Assembly (NCBI GenBank): GCA_902810745.1
Contig: CADDYW010000013.1
Span: 1 to 64,000, forward strand
Length of the DNA stretch: 64,000 nucleotides
From: Chloroflexota bacterium
Lineage (GTDB): Bacteria > Chloroflexota > UBA6077 > FW602-bin22 > CADDYW01
Reading direction: 5' to 3'
The stretch's first letter is position 1, and each line of letters opens with the position of its first letter. The notes under the pieces are model-generated. The model searched no databases, was not told where the DNA came from, and was given only the letters and a program-made list of their open reading frames with translations. Positions 1 to 9,771 of the stretch are shown one piece after another. Made by a program: the position numbers and the translations under genes.

Positions 1-521
1 CGCAGCAGATCATTGCTTACGAGAGTAACGTGACCCAGACGGTGGATCCGCTGGGGGGGAGCTATTTTGTCGAGGCGCTGACGGATCAGCTGGAGCGGGA
101 GGCCCAGCGCTACCTCGACGAGATCGACCGCATGGGCGGCGTCATCGCCGGCATTGAAAGCGGGTACTTCCAGCGCGAGATTGCCGAGAGCGCCTACCGC
201 TATCAGCAGCAGATCGATCGAAAGGAGCGTATCATCGTGGGGGTAAACGCCTTCAACGATGGCGAAGGAGCCTCGGCCGACATTCTCCAGATCGATCCGC
301 GCTGGGAGCGCGCGCACCTGGAGCGGCTGAATCGCGTTCGAGCCGAGCGCGACTCCACGCAGGTGGCGAGACGACTGGAAGACCTGCGGCGTGCGGCCAG
401 GGGCAGCGAGAATCTGATGCCGCCGATCCTGGACTGCGTTCGCGCCTACTGCACGCTTGGCGAGATCATGGACGCATTGCGATCGGTGTTTGGGGAGTAC
501 CGAGAAGAGCCAGTGGTGTGA
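1..521 (+). CDS. methylmalonyl-CoA mutase large (catalytic) subunit, C-terminal part, 5' truncated by window edge
   Basis: The reading frame is open from base 3 to the TGA at 519-521, so the gene begins before the window. The peptide starts with QQIIAYESNVTQTVDPLGGSYFVE, the family stretch near the end of the TIM-barrel catalytic chain, followed by the helical tail and DPRWERAHLERLNRVRAER. No B12-binding (DxHxxG) domain follows in this chain; it is encoded separately at 627-1064. That two-chain layout is known for Chloroflexota and archaeal mutases, whereas Escherichia-type enzymes are fused. The enzyme interconverts methylmalonyl-CoA and succinyl-CoA in the cytoplasm, usually for propionate or branched-chain amino acid breakdown. 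A GTG at 30 is an internal valine, not the start. Confidence 0.95.
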   Translation, partial: QQIIAYESNVTQTVDPLGGSYFVEALTDQLEREAQRYLDEIDRMGGVIAGIESGYFQREIAESAYRYQQQIDRKERIIVGVNAFNDGEGASADILQIDPRWERAHLERLNRVRAERDSTQVARRLEDLRRAARGSENLMPPILDCVRAYCTLGEIMDALRSVFGEYREEPVV

Positions 522-550
522 TACGCATTGCGGTAGGATAGTGATGTATT

Positions 551-581
551 GATGGCAGGTTGGCCTTGCCAACCTGCCATC
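551..581. repeat. perfect 14-bp-stem hairpin between the two mutase subunit genes
   Basis: GATGGCAGGTTGGC (551-564), a 3-nt loop (CTT), then its exact complement (568-581). It lies 29 bases after the large-subunit stop and 45 bases before the small-subunit start. No T-run follows on the + strand (the next bases are AAAAAG), so it is not a standard intrinsic terminator. It could be an mRNA-stabilising or processing hairpin that sets unequal expression of the two subunits. The hairpin itself is directly visible; its function is inferred. Confidence 0.75.
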
Positions 582-626
582 AAAAAGAATCACTCTCTAC
601 CCGAAAACGGTATGAGAGGTGTGGAG

Positions 627-1064
627 ATGGCGGACGCGTCGAGGAAGATACGGGTGCTCGTAGCGAAGCCAGGTCTCGATGGCCACGATCGGGGCGCCAA
701 AGTTGTCGCGCGTGCGCTGCGCGACGCGGGCATGGAGGTGATCTACACCGGACTTCGTCAGACACCGGAGATGATCGTCGAGGCCGCTCTCCAGGAGGAC
801 GTCGACGTGGTCGGGCTCAGCGTGCTGTCTGGCGCGCACATGACACTGGTTCCCAGGATCACCGCGCTGCTTCGTGAGCGAGGGGCTGACGACGTGCTCG
901 TGCTCGTCGGCGGGATCATCCCCGATCACGACATTCCCGCGCTACAGGCCGCCGGGGTCGCGCGCATCTTCGGTCCGGGCAGCTCGACCGCCGACATCGT
1001 CAGGTTTATCCAGGAGCAGGTCGGAGACGCTGCTGCCTCCGGAGCCGTTCGTGTCGCGCGCTGA
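627..1064 (+). CDS. methylmalonyl-CoA mutase small subunit, B12-binding domain
   Basis: This is a stand-alone cobalamin-binding domain of 145 residues. The signature DGHDRG sits near residue 19 (DxHxxG, whose His is the lower axial ligand of cobalt), followed by GLSVLSGAH (SxL) and GGIIPDHD (GG) as in the family. The start chosen is the ATG at 627, preceded by GAGAGGTGTGGAG. A longer reading from 549 would run through the upstream hairpin and has no ribosome site. The chain pairs with the large subunit ending at 521. Its stop overlaps the MeaB start by 14 bases, so the three genes form one transcription unit. Confidence 0.93.
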   Translation: MADASRKIRVLVAKPGLDGHDRGAKVVARALRDAGMEVIYTGLRQTPEMIVEAALQEDVDVVGLSVLSGAHMTLVPRITALLRERGADDVLVLVGGIIPDHDIPALQAAGVARIFGPGSSTADIVRFIQEQVGDAAASGAVRVAR

Positions 1065-2010
1065 GCTCGATCCAGAGCTGCTCGTCTGCCAGGCGCGCGC
1101 CGGTGACGTGCGCGCTCGTGCCCGGCTCTTCAGTCTCGTCGAAAATGGCGGTCTCGCCGCCCAGAATGCTCTCGCCGAGCTTGCTCCGCTCGCCAATCAC
1201 GCCTGCGTGGTCGGGATCACTGGCCCGCCCGGCGCTGGCAAGAGCACCTTGCTAGGACGAATGGCCGCGGAGCTCCGCCGCCACGGGCAGACGGTCGCCA
1301 TCTTCGCCATTGACCCATCCAGCCCGTTGACCGGCGGCGCGATCCTCGGCGACCGCATTCGCATGCAGGACCTCCACGGCGATCCGGGAGTCTTCGTGCG
1401 TAGCATCTCGACACGCGGCGCGGTCGGCGGGCTCGCCCGCGCGGTCGGCGATCTAGTCGTCACGGCAGATGCTCTGGGCTACGATGTTATCCTCGTCGAG
1501 ACCGTTGGCGCCGGGCAGGACGAAACCGCGATTGCACGAGTTGCTCCGACCGTCGTGCTGGTCGAGGTTCCCCACCTGGGCGATGACGTCCAGGCGATCA
1601 AGGCCGGCATTCTCGAAGTTACCGACATCTTCGTCGTGAACAAGGCGGACCGCGGCGATGCCGATCAGGCCGTGGCGATTCTCCGGGCAATGCTGAGCCT
1701 TGGGCAACGTCACGATGACTGGGTCCCGCCGATCGTCAAGACCTCGGCCACGACCGGGGACGGAGTGCCCAGGCTTCTCGACGCGATCCGTGACCATCGT
1801 GCCTATCTGCAGCGGGAAGGACGCCTGGAGGCCTGGCACCGCGAGCGCGCTCGGGCCGACCTGCTCGCCGCCGTTCGCGACCGGTTGTTCGCCCAGGCCA
1901 TGGCAAGGATTTCATCCGAGCAGCTCGACGCCCTCGTCGACGAGGTCGCCAGCCGACGGCTCGATCTGGCATCGGCAGTCGATCGGCTGATCGGCGAGCC
2001 GGGCTGCTGA
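1051..2010 (+). CDS. meaB: MeaB/ArgK-type GTPase, methylmalonyl-CoA mutase chaperone
   Basis: G3E-family P-loop GTPase of 319 residues. It shows a Walker A motif GPPGAGKST, the DPSSP and GDRIRM stretches typical of Mea[11 protein letters not shown] (switch region) and NKAD for guanine recognition. MeaB loads adenosylcobalamin into the mutase and protects it from inactivation; it acts in the cytoplasm with the two mutase chains just upstream. The start taken is the GTG at 1051, with GGAG seven to ten bases before it. The ATG at 874 in the same frame lies deep inside the upstream gene and encodes a low-complexity arginine-rich stretch unlike the family. Confidence 0.93.
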   Translation: MSRAELDPELLVCQARAGDVRARARLFSLVENGGLAAQNALAELAPLANHACVVGITGPPGAGKSTLLGRMAAELRRHGQTVAIFAIDPSSPLTGGAILGDRIRMQDLHGDPGVFVRSISTRGAVGGLARAVGDLVVTADALGYDVILVETVGAGQDETAIARVAPTVVLVEVPHLGDDVQAIKAGILEVTDIFVVNKADRGDADQAVAILRAMLSLGQRHDDWVPPIVKTSATTGDGVPRLLDAIRDHRAYLQREGRLEAWHRERARADLLAAVRDRLFAQAMARISSEQLDALVDEVASRRLDLASAVDRLIGEPGC

Positions 2011-2246
2011 TCGAGGGCCGGCTCCAGGCCGCAAAGAGCATTTCTACGGTTACCCCGCGCGACCGGAGGCTTCGCTCGCCACGGCACATCGCAGCACTCA
2101 GCTAGCGCAGGGACGTTCCTCGCCCTGACCCTCTGCAAGCGGGAGAGGGCTACCCACCTCTCACCGCGGATCCAGCACCGGGGACCTCGCCCGGCGCGAC
2201 CTTGAGACCTGTCCCCTTGTCCCTGATCCCCTACCCCTCTCAGAAA

Positions 2247-3134
2247 CTACTTTCGAACCGATGGATCCAGCGCGGACTGGAGGGCGTCGCCGACCAAGAC
2301 CCACGCGAGCATCGTTACCGCCAGGACGATTGCCGGAAAGACGGTCAAGTTCCAGTAGGTCTGGATATACTGCTGATACAGCCCAATCATCTGGCCCCAG
2401 GACGGCGTCGGCGGAGTGATTCCGAGGCCAAGATAGCTCAGGCCGGCCTCGGCGAACATCGCCCCCGGCACCCCGAGCGTCATGGTGACAATCACCGGCG
2501 TGAGGGTGTTGCGGATCAGGTGGACCGTCACGATGTGCCAGGTGCTGCCGCCCATCGCTCGCGCCGCGCGAACGTAATCAGTCTCCTTGAGCGACAGGAC
2601 CTGCCCGCGGACGAGCCGCGCGATGCCAATCCAACCGGTGATCGCCATGGCGATGATGATGTTGGTGAAGCCGGCGCCAAGCACCACCAGCAGGAGAATG
2701 TAGAAGAGCAGCGTGGGGAGGGACGAGAGTACGTCGATGACTCGCATGACGAGGTAGTCGAACCAGCCGCCAAGCAGACCGGCCAGCGCTCCGATCGGCA
2801 CGCCGATCAAGACGAGGACGATCTGGCTGATGATGCCGACGGCCAGGGACACCCGCGCGCCGTAGATCAACCGGCTGAGCAGATCGCGCCCCAGGTCGTC
2901 GGTTCCCAGCAGATGCTGGCTGGACGGTAGCTGCCAGGTCGCGGCGTAGTCCCCGTGGTACGGATCGTACGGCGCAATCTGTCCCGCGAAGATCGCGACC
3001 AGAATCTCGGCGACAATGAAGCCAACCGCTGCCAGCGCGATCGGATTCCGTCGGAACCGCTCCCAGGCTCGGTCGAGCGCGCCCGTACTACCTGAGGTCG
3101 CCGTTGGCTCGCGAGCTGTCGCTACCGCCGCCAT
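2247..3134 (-). CDS. ABC importer permease, DppC/OppC type
   Basis: Second permease of a family-5 (peptide/nickel/opine) importer, 295 residues. The N-terminus has the OppC-like FRRNPIALAAVGFIV segment, then a periplasmic loop with LGTDDLGRD, the hallmark of DppC/OppC proteins, and five to six membrane segments. The EAA-type loop that contacts the ATPase is RAARAMGG followed by the downstream GLSYLGLGITPP. It starts one base after the stop of the DppB-type permease (3136) and is the last gene of the minus-strand cluster. The substrate cannot be read from the permease; the surrounding sugar-type enzymes argue against simple peptides. Confidence 0.92.
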   Translation of the reverse strand: MAAVATAREPTATSGSTGALDRAWERFRRNPIALAAVGFIVAEILVAIFAGQIAPYDPYHGDYAATWQLPSSQHLLGTDDLGRDLLSRLIYGARVSLAVGIISQIVLVLIGVPIGALAGLLGGWFDYLVMRVIDVLSSLPTLLFYILLLVVLGAGFTNIIIAMAITGWIGIARLVRGQVLSLKETDYVRAARAMGGSTWHIVTVHLIRNTLTPVIVTMTLGVPGAMFAEAGLSYLGLGITPPTPSWGQMIGLYQQYIQTYWNLTVFPAIVLAVTMLAWVLVGDALQSALDPSVRK

Positions 3135-3135
3135 T

Positions 3136-4077
3136 TCACGTCTCCCTCACCAGGCTGACTCGCGGATCGATCAGCGCGTAGGCAACGTCCGTCACCATAT
3201 AGGTGATGCTGATCAGCGCCGTCCAGACCATCGTCGATGCCATGATCATTGGGTAGTCACGATTCGAGATTGCCGAGACCCAGTAGAAGCCGATGCCAGG
3301 GATCCTGAAGATACTTTCGATGAAGAACGAGCCGACGATGAGGTGCGCCACGAGGGGGCCGGCCACCGTGACAACGGGCGTCAGCGCGTTCTTGAAGATG
3401 TGGACAAAGAGGACGCGAGCCTCGCTCAGTCCCTTGGCGCGCGCGGTTCGCACGTAGGGCGCGTGAAGCACGTCGGCAATCGCCCCGCGGCTGTAGCGCT
3501 GGAGTGTCAGGATCGGTCCCAGCGAGTTCGCCAGCACCGGCAGGATCCATTGCCGAGGCGTCTCCCACCCGCCGGTTGGAACCCACTGCAGTTTGACCGC
3601 GAAGACGAACTGGAGCAGCACCGCGAACACGAAGCTCGGCATGACCATGCACGCGATCGAGACGAGCGTGCCCGCGTGGTCGATCCAGGAGTTCTGCTTG
3701 ACCCCGGCCGCGATGCCCAGCCCCATGCCAACGATTGTCGAGAAGGCCAGGGTGAGCAGCCCGAGCTGAATCGAGTAGGGCCATTGATCGCGAATGATCT
3801 CAAGCACGGTGCGGCCGGTGCTGCTGAACGAGTACCCGAAATCGAGTCGCAGCGCGTTGCGCAGGAAGATGACGTATTGCTGCCAGACCGGCTTGTCCAA
3901 GCCGTAGAGCACGAGCAACTGCTTTCGCGTCTCCTCGGGAATCGCTACGGCCTTGTCACCCCCCATGACGTCGAACGGCCCACCCGGAATCGCGTGCATG
4001 AGAAAGAACGTGATTGCCGAGACCGCGAGCAGGACGCCGATCAAACCGGCGAGGCGTGAGAGAACGTATCGAAGCAT
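3136..4077 (-). CDS. ABC importer permease, DppB/OppB type
   Basis: First permease of the importer, 313 residues from the ATG at 4077, which has AAGGGA upstream; an in-frame start at 4134 is less likely. The N-terminal helix MLRYVLSRLAGLIGVLLAVS and the following HAIPGGPFD are classical for DppB. The ARAKGLSEARVLFVHIFKNA region is the ATPase-coupling (EAA) loop. The protein sits in the cytoplasmic membrane and pairs with the DppC-type permease. It is separated by 78 bases from the ATPase gene upstream. Confidence 0.92.
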   Translation of the reverse strand: MLRYVLSRLAGLIGVLLAVSAITFFLMHAIPGGPFDVMGGDKAVAIPEETRKQLLVLYGLDKPVWQQYVIFLRNALRLDFGYSFSSTGRTVLEIIRDQWPYSIQLGLLTLAFSTIVGMGLGIAAGVKQNSWIDHAGTLVSIACMVMPSFVFAVLLQFVFAVKLQWVPTGGWETPRQWILPVLANSLGPILTLQRYSRGAIADVLHAPYVRTARAKGLSEARVLFVHIFKNALTPVVTVAGPLVAHLIVGSFFIESIFRIPGIGFYWVSAISNRDYPMIMASTMVWTALISITYMVTDVAYALIDPRVSLVRET

Positions 4078-4155
4078 CGAAATCCCTTCGAGATTACGAC
4101 CGTCCACCAGGAGCTGGCCCCGGGGCCTGCTCATTCCTCATCTGACGTCACCGAA

Positions 4156-5124
4156 TCACGCGAAGTGGCATGCAACCAGGTGCTCAGCCTCGACCGGTCG
4201 CAGCACCGGCTCCACCTCGGCGCACTCGCTCCGGGCAATCGGACAGCGCGTCCGGAACGGGCAACCACTGGGCCGCGCGATCGGGCTCGGAACGTCACCG
4301 GCCAGCCGACGTCGCTGGTAACGCCGTCCAGGATCCGGTTCTGGCACCGCCGAGAGCAGGGCCTGGGTGTACGGATGACGGGGGCTGGTCACGATGTCTC
4401 GACTCCGACCGATCTCGACAATCCGCCCCAGGTACATCACGCTGATTCGATGGCTCATAAAGGCGGTGACGGCGATGTCGTGCGAAACGAAAAGGTACGA
4501 CAGTCCGAGCTGATCCTGAAGATCCCGCAGCAGGTTGAGAATCTGCGCCTGAACCGACACGTCCAGCGCCGAGACTGGCTCATCACAGATCAGCAGGCTC
4601 GGCTGGAGTGCCAGGGCGCGAGCGATGCCAATGCGCTGCTGCTGGCCACCGGAAAACTCGTTCGGGAAGCGCCGGAGTGCATCGGATGGCAAGCGAACCG
4701 TCTCCACGAGGGCGCGTACGCGTTCTCGTCGGCTGGCCGGCGATCCGATCTGATGAATGTCCAGCGGTTCCCGGATAATCTGCTCGACAGTCAATCTCGG
4801 ATCAACCGCCGCGAACGGATCCTGAAAGATCATCTGCATCCGCCGTCGAATCTTGCGCAGTGCCTCGCCACTTAACCGACCGAGATCCACTCCCTCGACG
4901 AGAACCTGCCCACTGGTAGGTTCGTAGAGCCGCATGATCGTGAGACCGAGGGTCGACTTTCCGCAACCAGACTCACCGACGAGACCGAGAGTCTCACCAC
5001 GGGCGATGCTCAGGCTGACGCGATCGACCGCCACAAGACGGAGGCGCCGCTGCCCAAAGAAGCCACGGCGGATCGGAAAACTCTTCACCAGATCGACCGT
5101 TTGCAGCAGAGGCTCAGCCATCAT
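4156..5124 (-). CDS. ABC importer ATP-binding subunit, DppF/OppF type
   Basis: 322-residue ATPase. It contains Walker [10 protein letters not shown], signature FSGGQQQRIGIARAL and Walker B LLICDEPVSALD, followed by the C-terminal oligopeptide-transporter extension with the Cys-rich CPFRTRCPIARSEC segment that can bind an Fe-S cluster. The start at 5124 (ATGATG) has GGGAGG upstream and overlaps the stop of the DppD-type ATPase by 11 bases, which implies translational coupling. It powers uptake together with the partner ATPase and the two permeases. Confidence 0.92.
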   Translation of the reverse strand: MMAEPLLQTVDLVKSFPIRRGFFGQRRLRLVAVDRVSLSIARGETLGLVGESGCGKSTLGLTIMRLYEPTSGQVLVEGVDLGRLSGEALRKIRRRMQMIFQDPFAAVDPRLTVEQIIREPLDIHQIGSPASRRERVRALVETVRLPSDALRRFPNEFSGGQQQRIGIARALALQPSLLICDEPVSALDVSVQAQILNLLRDLQDQLGLSYLFVSHDIAVTAFMSHRISVMYLGRIVEIGRSRDIVTSPRHPYTQALLSAVPEPDPGRRYQRRRLAGDVPSPIARPSGCPFRTRCPIARSECAEVEPVLRPVEAEHLVACHFA

Positions 5125-6103
5125 CCAGGCCTCCCCGCTGGGCAACCAGGCACGCCGCGAAGTGTCCGGGCGAAACTTCGGCGAGCGGCGGTACACGCGC
5201 GGCGCACTCGGGGACCCGGTAGCGGCAGCGCGGCTCGAACGAACAGCCGACCGGTTCGCCGGTGAGATCGGGTGGGGAACCCTCGATTGTCGCCAGGCGC
5301 TCCGGCCAGACCCCAAGGCGCGGAATCGAGCTCATCAGTGCACGCGTGTACGGATGCCGTGGCTTTCGGTAGATCTCCTGGACCAGGCCACTTTCGACGA
5401 CCCGGCCCGCGTACATCACGGCGACCCGATCGGCGAGCTGGGCGATGACGCCGAGGTGGTGCGTAATAATGATGATCGACGTGCCCATCTCCTCGCGGAG
5501 CTCGCGCAAAAGATCGAGGATCTGGGCCTGAATCGTGACATCCAACGCCGTCGTCGGCTCATCGGCGATGATCAGGCGCGGTCGACAGGCGATCGCCATC
5601 GCGACCATAACCCGTTGGCGCATGCCGCCGGAGAGTTGGTGGGGATAATCCTGGAGCCGGTGCGCAGCATCGGGAATTCCGACTCGCTCGAGCAAGCCGA
5701 TGACCTGCTTCACAGCATCGCGGGGCGACAGGCGACGGTGAACCCGCAACGGCTCCGCGAGCTGATAGCCGATCGAGAGGACTGGGTTGAGCGAAGTCAT
5801 TGGATCCTGAAAGATCATCGCAATGTGGTTTCCGCGGATCCTGCGAAGCTCATCCGTCGAGAGTCGTAGCAGGTCACGCATCACGCCACGGTCATGGAGC
5901 AGCACCTGTCCGCCAACGATTCTTCCTGGCTCCTCGATCAACCCCATGATCGACAGCGCGGTGACGCTCTTACCACAGCCGGACTCGCCGACGATGCCCA
6001 GCACCTCTCCTTCATCTAGTGAGAAGGAAACGCCATCGACCGCTCGGATGGTTCGTCCCTCGACGAAGAAGTACGTTTTAAGATCGATGATGTCCAGGAG
6101 CAA
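5114..6103 (-). CDS. ABC importer ATP-binding subunit, DppD/OppD type
   Basis: 329-residue ATPase. Walker [10 protein letters not shown] is near residue 38, the signature is [15 protein letters not shown], and Walker B is [12 protein letters not shown]. The C-terminal extension carries the [14 protein letters not shown] cysteine cluster shared by OppD proteins. It begins five bases after the stop of the solute-binding protein gene. The two different ATPases in one operon form the DppD/DppF heterodimer expected of family-5 importers. Confidence 0.92.
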   Translation of the reverse strand: MLLDIIDLKTYFFVEGRTIRAVDGVSFSLDEGEVLGIVGESGCGKSVTALSIMGLIEEPGRIVGGQVLLHDRGVMRDLLRLSTDELRRIRGNHIAMIFQDPMTSLNPVLSIGYQLAEPLRVHRRLSPRDAVKQVIGLLERVGIPDAAHRLQDYPHQLSGGMRQRVMVAMAIACRPRLIIADEPTTALDVTIQAQILDLLRELREEMGTSIIIITHHLGVIAQLADRVAVMYAGRVVESGLVQEIYRKPRHPYTRALMSSIPRLGVWPERLATIEGSPPDLTGEPVGCSFEPRCRYRVPECAARVPPLAEVSPGHFAACLVAQRGGLDDG

Positions 6104-6108
6104 GGTCG

Positions 6109-7995
6109 TCAGTGCGCCTTCCGGAACTGGTCAACATCCCTTCCGATGTACATCTGAAATCGGGAGATATCCAGGTAGTGGAAGGCGATGTTGCCGGACT
6201 TATCCGCCGGGATACCTTTTATGTACGGCCACCAGACCTGGAAGATCAGCATGTGATTGAGAAAGATCCCGGCAACGTCTTCGACCAGAATCTTCTCCGC
6301 CTGCTGGTAGAGCTCAAGGCGCTTCTGGACGTCTGACTCGTGTCCCGCATCGGTTACCAGCTTATCGAACTGGTCGTTCTTCCAGGAGTTCGTCGGGGAC
6401 CCTTTTTCGCCGGTGCTCTTCCAGAGCGAGGTCAGAAGGTTGGATGGGTCCATGTAGTCGTATTCGTAACGATTGATAAAGAGGGGCATCTGGTGCTCCG
6501 ACCGCATCTTCTTCCAGACCGTTCCCTCGACCGGCTTGACATTGACTTTGATCCCCAGACCGGTCTGCCATTGATCTTGAATAAACTGCGCCTTGACGTC
6601 ATTACCCTCGGAGTACAGATCCAGCGTGAGCTGCTTACCGGTCGAGTCCCGGCCGCCCGGATAGCCCGCGCTGGCCAGAAGAGACTTTGCTTTCTCGAGA
6701 TCGAACGCTTGCACCGCCTCCAGATCCTGGTTATAGGCGGGGAAGCCAGGGGGCAGCATCGTCGCCCCGGGGATCGCGGTTCCCTGTAAGACCTTGTCGC
6801 AGAGCGTCTTTCGATCGATGGCGTGCGCCAGGGCCTGCCGTAGCTTCAGATTGTCAAAGGGTGGATGGAACGTATCGAACGATACCCACTTGGTCTCCAT
6901 ATCCGGAAACGAGTGGATGAGATCCTTAACCTGCGCGTTCGCCCGCGCCTGGGCAAGCTCGGCCGGAGCCAGGATCGGCATAATGTCGATCTCTTTGTTG
7001 AGCCAGGCATTGAACCAGCCTCCGCCGGTCCCCAGGAGCTGAACGACCCTTTGAATGCCTGGCTTGTGGGGACCATTGTAGTAAGGGTTGATCTCCCATT
7101 CCATCCGCTGGTTATGCTCCCATTTGACCAGCTTGAACGGCCCGGAGGAGACGAATCCTTCGACCGTGTCTGCCCAGTGAAGCGGGTCCTTTTCTGCCTT
7201 GTGCTTGGGCGCGGGCACGGCCGCCTGGTATGTCATGAGCGCGGGAATCTGAGGCGCAGGGCCGTCACCGTAGATCCGTACCGTGCGATCGTCGATCTTC
7301 TCGACACCGATGTCCTCGGCCTTTCCCTTGCCGGATTTGTAGTCTTTGACCCCTTTGATCGCATAATAGAAAAATGCCCAGGGATTATCCAGCTTCGGAT
7401 CGGCGGCGTGGCGGAAGGTAAACACCCAATCGTCCGGGGTGATGGGCGTTCCATCGCTCCACTTGGCATCCTTGCGCAAAACGAAATCCACGTACTCGGC
7501 GTTCGGGCCGATCTTATACGACTCTGCCAGCGCCGGTACGATCTGGTAGTTCTCATCCAACCGCAGCATCGGCTCGGCGCCGTAGTTGAGGACTGCCGCC
7601 GCGCCATAGATGTCGCGCACCACGTCGAGATGCTTCGGCTCGGAAGCACTCTCATAGTAGACCTGCTTGTCGAGCGGCGCAGCATCGGCGGGCAGCTTGC
7701 GCCCCTGGGGTGTGACGATCTCGCCGGAGGGAGCTTCGGTCGCGACTGGCTTCGCGCCGGCCGTGGGAGTCGGCTGCGACTGACCGCTCGTGGCCGCGGA
7801 GGTTGGCTGGGGGGTTGGTGCCGCCGTCGCACCACCGGAGGGGGCAGTCGTCGCCACGGACGGGGCAGCTGTCGGCGAAGGCGCGGCCCCGCCACCACAC
7901 GCGACGAGGAATGGTACGCCGCCCGCAGCGGCCACGGCTGCCGCCAATTTCAAGAAGTGTCGACGGGAATAGGAGCTAACAATCTGGATATCCAT
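6109..7995 (-). CDS. family-5 solute-binding lipoprotein of the ABC importer
   Basis: 628 residues. The N-terminus has a twin-arginine-like SRRHFLKLAAA segment and a lipobox FLVAC with Cys at about residue 33, so the protein is probably exported folded and lipid-anchored outside the membrane. A low-complexity Pro/Thr/Ala linker follows (to about residue 85). Then comes the SBP_bac_5 fold, with WSDGTPITPDDWVFTFRHA and LRQALAHAIDRKTLCDKVLQGTA as family hallmarks. The start is the ATG at 7995 with GGGAGG upstream; the reading frame is open back to 8478, but that part overlaps the SDR gene in another frame. It delivers the unknown ligand to the permeases encoded next. Confidence 0.92.
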   Translation of the reverse strand: MDIQIVSSYSRRHFLKLAAAVAAAGGVPFLVACGGGAAPSPTAAPSVATTAPSGGATAAPTPQPTSAATSGQSQPTPTAGAKPVATEAPSGEIVTPQGRKLPADAAPLDKQVYYESASEPKHLDVVRDIYGAAAVLNYGAEPMLRLDENYQIVPALAESYKIGPNAEYVDFVLRKDAKWSDGTPITPDDWVFTFRHAADPKLDNPWAFFYYAIKGVKDYKSGKGKAEDIGVEKIDDRTVRIYGDGPAPQIPALMTYQAAVPAPKHKAEKDPLHWADTVEGFVSSGPFKLVKWEHNQRMEWEINPYYNGPHKPGIQRVVQLLGTGGGWFNAWLNKEIDIMPILAPAELAQARANAQVKDLIHSFPDMETKWVSFDTFHPPFDNLKLRQALAHAIDRKTLCDKVLQGTAIPGATMLPPGFPAYNQDLEAVQAFDLEKAKSLLASAGYPGGRDSTGKQLTLDLYSEGNDVKAQFIQDQWQTGLGIKVNVKPVEGTVWKKMRSEHQMPLFINRYEYDYMDPSNLLTSLWKSTGEKGSPTNSWKNDQFDKLVTDAGHESDVQKRLELYQQAEKILVEDVAGIFLNHMLIFQVWWPYIKGIPADKSGNIAFHYLDISRFQMYIGRDVDQFRKAH

Positions 7996-8075
7996 ACCTA
8001 CCTCCCTGTTCACGGGTTCGACGAGCCAGCGTCGCATCTCGAGGATTGCCCTCAAACTCCCACCCTGACGGGGCG

Positions 8076-8840
8076 TTAGAGAATGCGGAATCCTCCATCG
8101 ACGTACAGAGACTGGCCCGTGATGTAGCTTGCATCGTCCGAAGCGAAGAAGACTACTGCCCGGCCGATCTCGGTCGGCTGGCCGGCCCGGCGGAGGGCAA
8201 TCTTCTCGAGCACAACCGGCAGAACCTTCGGATCTTTCATGACCCAGGCAGTCATATCCGTGTCGATCAGACCTGGGTGCACGCAGTTGACCCGAATGTT
8301 GTGCGGCGCCAGCTCCGCGGCGAGGTTTGCCGTGAGCGCTTCGATCGCCCGCTTGCTCGGGGCATAGTGCGTGCGCCCAGGCAGGACCATCCCCGCCTGG
8401 ACCGATCCAATATTGACGATGGCTCCTGCCCTCTTGCTTTCGACCATGCGTCGCGCGACCGCCTGTGCGCAGAGCCACTCACCCTTGAGGTTGATATGCG
8501 TCACCCGTTCCCATTCCGCCTCGCTGATCTCCAAGAGCGGCAGGATCGATTCGACGCCCGCGTTGTTGACGAGAATGTCCAGTCCGCCAAGTCTGTCCCA
8601 CGCCTCGTCCACGAATCGCTGAACCTCCACGCCCCGAGACACGTCGCCGACCGCCATCACCGCCCGTACGCCAAGCTGGCGAACCTCCGTAGCAACGGCC
8701 TCGAGCTTGCCGTCGTCGGCGACGACGTCGTTGAGCGCCACGTCGGCGCCCTCGCGGGCCAGCTCGAGGGCAATGCCTCGACCGATCCCCTGACGCGCTC
8801 CCGTCACCAGCGCCTTCCGCCCCTGTAGTCGACCCGACAC
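8076..8840 (-). CDS. SDR-family NAD(P)-dependent oxidoreductase
   Basis: Classical short-chain dehydrogenase of 254 residues. It has the nucleotide motif TGARQGIG, NNAG, a catalytic serine in NIGSVQAG and the YAPSK (YxxxK) pair, and ends in ITGQSLYVDGGF. The GTG at 8840 is chosen because CAGGAGGGA lies just upstream; an ATG at 8861 in frame would lack a ribosome site. It probably oxidises a hydroxyl of the imported compound or an intermediate. It sits between the isomerases and the binding protein in the same transcription unit. Confidence 0.88.
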   Translation of the reverse strand: MSGRLQGRKALVTGARQGIGRGIALELAREGADVALNDVVADDGKLEAVATEVRQLGVRAVMAVGDVSRGVEVQRFVDEAWDRLGGLDILVNNAGVESILPLLEISEAEWERVTHINLKGEWLCAQAVARRMVESKRAGAIVNIGSVQAGMVLPGRTHYAPSKRAIEALTANLAAELAPHNIRVNCVHPGLIDTDMTAWVMKDPKVLPVVLEKIALRRAGQPTEIGRAVVFFASDDASYITGQSLYVDGGFRIL

Positions 8841-8888
8841 GACCGTTCCCTCCTGCTGCATGCCCTGGCGCCCCGCGTCGCCGGACCT

Positions 8889-9749
8889 TCAGCGGCGCCA
8901 GGCAATCTTGTCGCCAAGAATCTCCCCCAGGTATCGACGGCTCATCGCCGCCGCCTCACGTGGCGGGCGAGGCGCCCGTGGAGTGCCATCCAGCTCGACG
9001 TTAACCCAGCCGGTGAAGTCCCCTTCAAGCAGGATGTCGAAAATATCTGGAATCGGCAGGATTCCATTGCCCACCGGCTCGTAGTTCACGTAGCCGGTCA
9101 TATCGACCTCTCTGCCCTCGGCGTCACGCTCGTATGTGCCGCCCCAGTCTTTAAGATGAACGTGGGTGATCCGGCGGCGGTAGGCTCGCATAACGTCGAG
9201 AATATCGCTTCCACCCTTGGCAATCTGACCAGTATCCGGAGCAAAACCGACGAGCCTCGGATCGAGGAGGCCAAGGATCGTGTCGATGTCCTCACGGGTC
9301 TCGATGGCTGTGCCCGTGTGCGGATGCAGCCCGGTGACCAGGCCGATGCTTCGGCAGTAGTTGCCGATCTCGTGGAGCGCATCGGCAAGACGACGAAACT
9401 GGTCCATGGTGTACGCATTGGGTCCGCGCCGTCCACAGGCGAGCACAAAAGTTTCGCCACCGACCTCGCGCAGCGCATCGGCTTCACGGCGTGCCTCATC
9501 CATGTCGCGGGCGGCCGTCGTGGGATCGATCCACGTCTGCCCGCAGTACGCGGCACAGGTTGGAACCCCGAAGCGCTCGACCAGGGCACGCCAACCGCCC
9601 GGCTTCTGGCTCCACTCGAGGATCGTTCGGCCGAAAGTCTCGAAGCCCAGGTAGCCTAGCTCGGCCACATCCCGATAGGCCTGTTCGATATCACCCGGGA
9701 TCCCCCAGGTTATCCCCGTGTGACCGATCTTCAGACGTGGCTCACCCAT
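8889..9749 (-). CDS. sugar phosphate isomerase/epimerase (xylose-isomerase-like TIM barrel)
   Basis: 286 residues of the AP-endonuclease-2 / IolE-like fold. Metal-ligand positions appear as GLHPHTGTAIE, DTGQIAKGG, THVHLKDW and WVNVELDG near the C-terminus, in the order typical for inosose dehydratases and hydroxypyruvate/tagatose epimerases. AAGGAGGAGG precedes the ATG at 9749. It lies 22 bases after the other isomerase gene of the cluster. Family membership is clear; the precise substrate is not. Confidence 0.85.
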   Translation of the reverse strand: MGEPRLKIGHTGITWGIPGDIEQAYRDVAELGYLGFETFGRTILEWSQKPGGWRALVERFGVPTCAAYCGQTWIDPTTAARDMDEARREADALREVGGETFVLACGRRGPNAYTMDQFRRLADALHEIGNYCRSIGLVTGLHPHTGTAIETREDIDTILGLLDPRLVGFAPDTGQIAKGGSDILDVMRAYRRRITHVHLKDWGGTYERDAEGREVDMTGYVNYEPVGNGILPIPDIFDILLEGDFTGWVNVELDGTPRAPRPPREAAAMSRRYLGEILGDKIAWRR

Positions 9750-9771
9750 GCCTCCTCCTTATCGACGTCGA

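Noticed and set aside
551-581. Hairpin at 551-581 as a Rho-independent terminator
   Set aside because: No T-run on either strand after the stem, and it lies inside what appears to be one operon.
2202-2930. 242-residue + strand frame opposite the DppC gene
   Set aside because: Translation is rich in charged residues typical of an antisense frame of a membrane protein gene; the minus-strand product is a clear permease.
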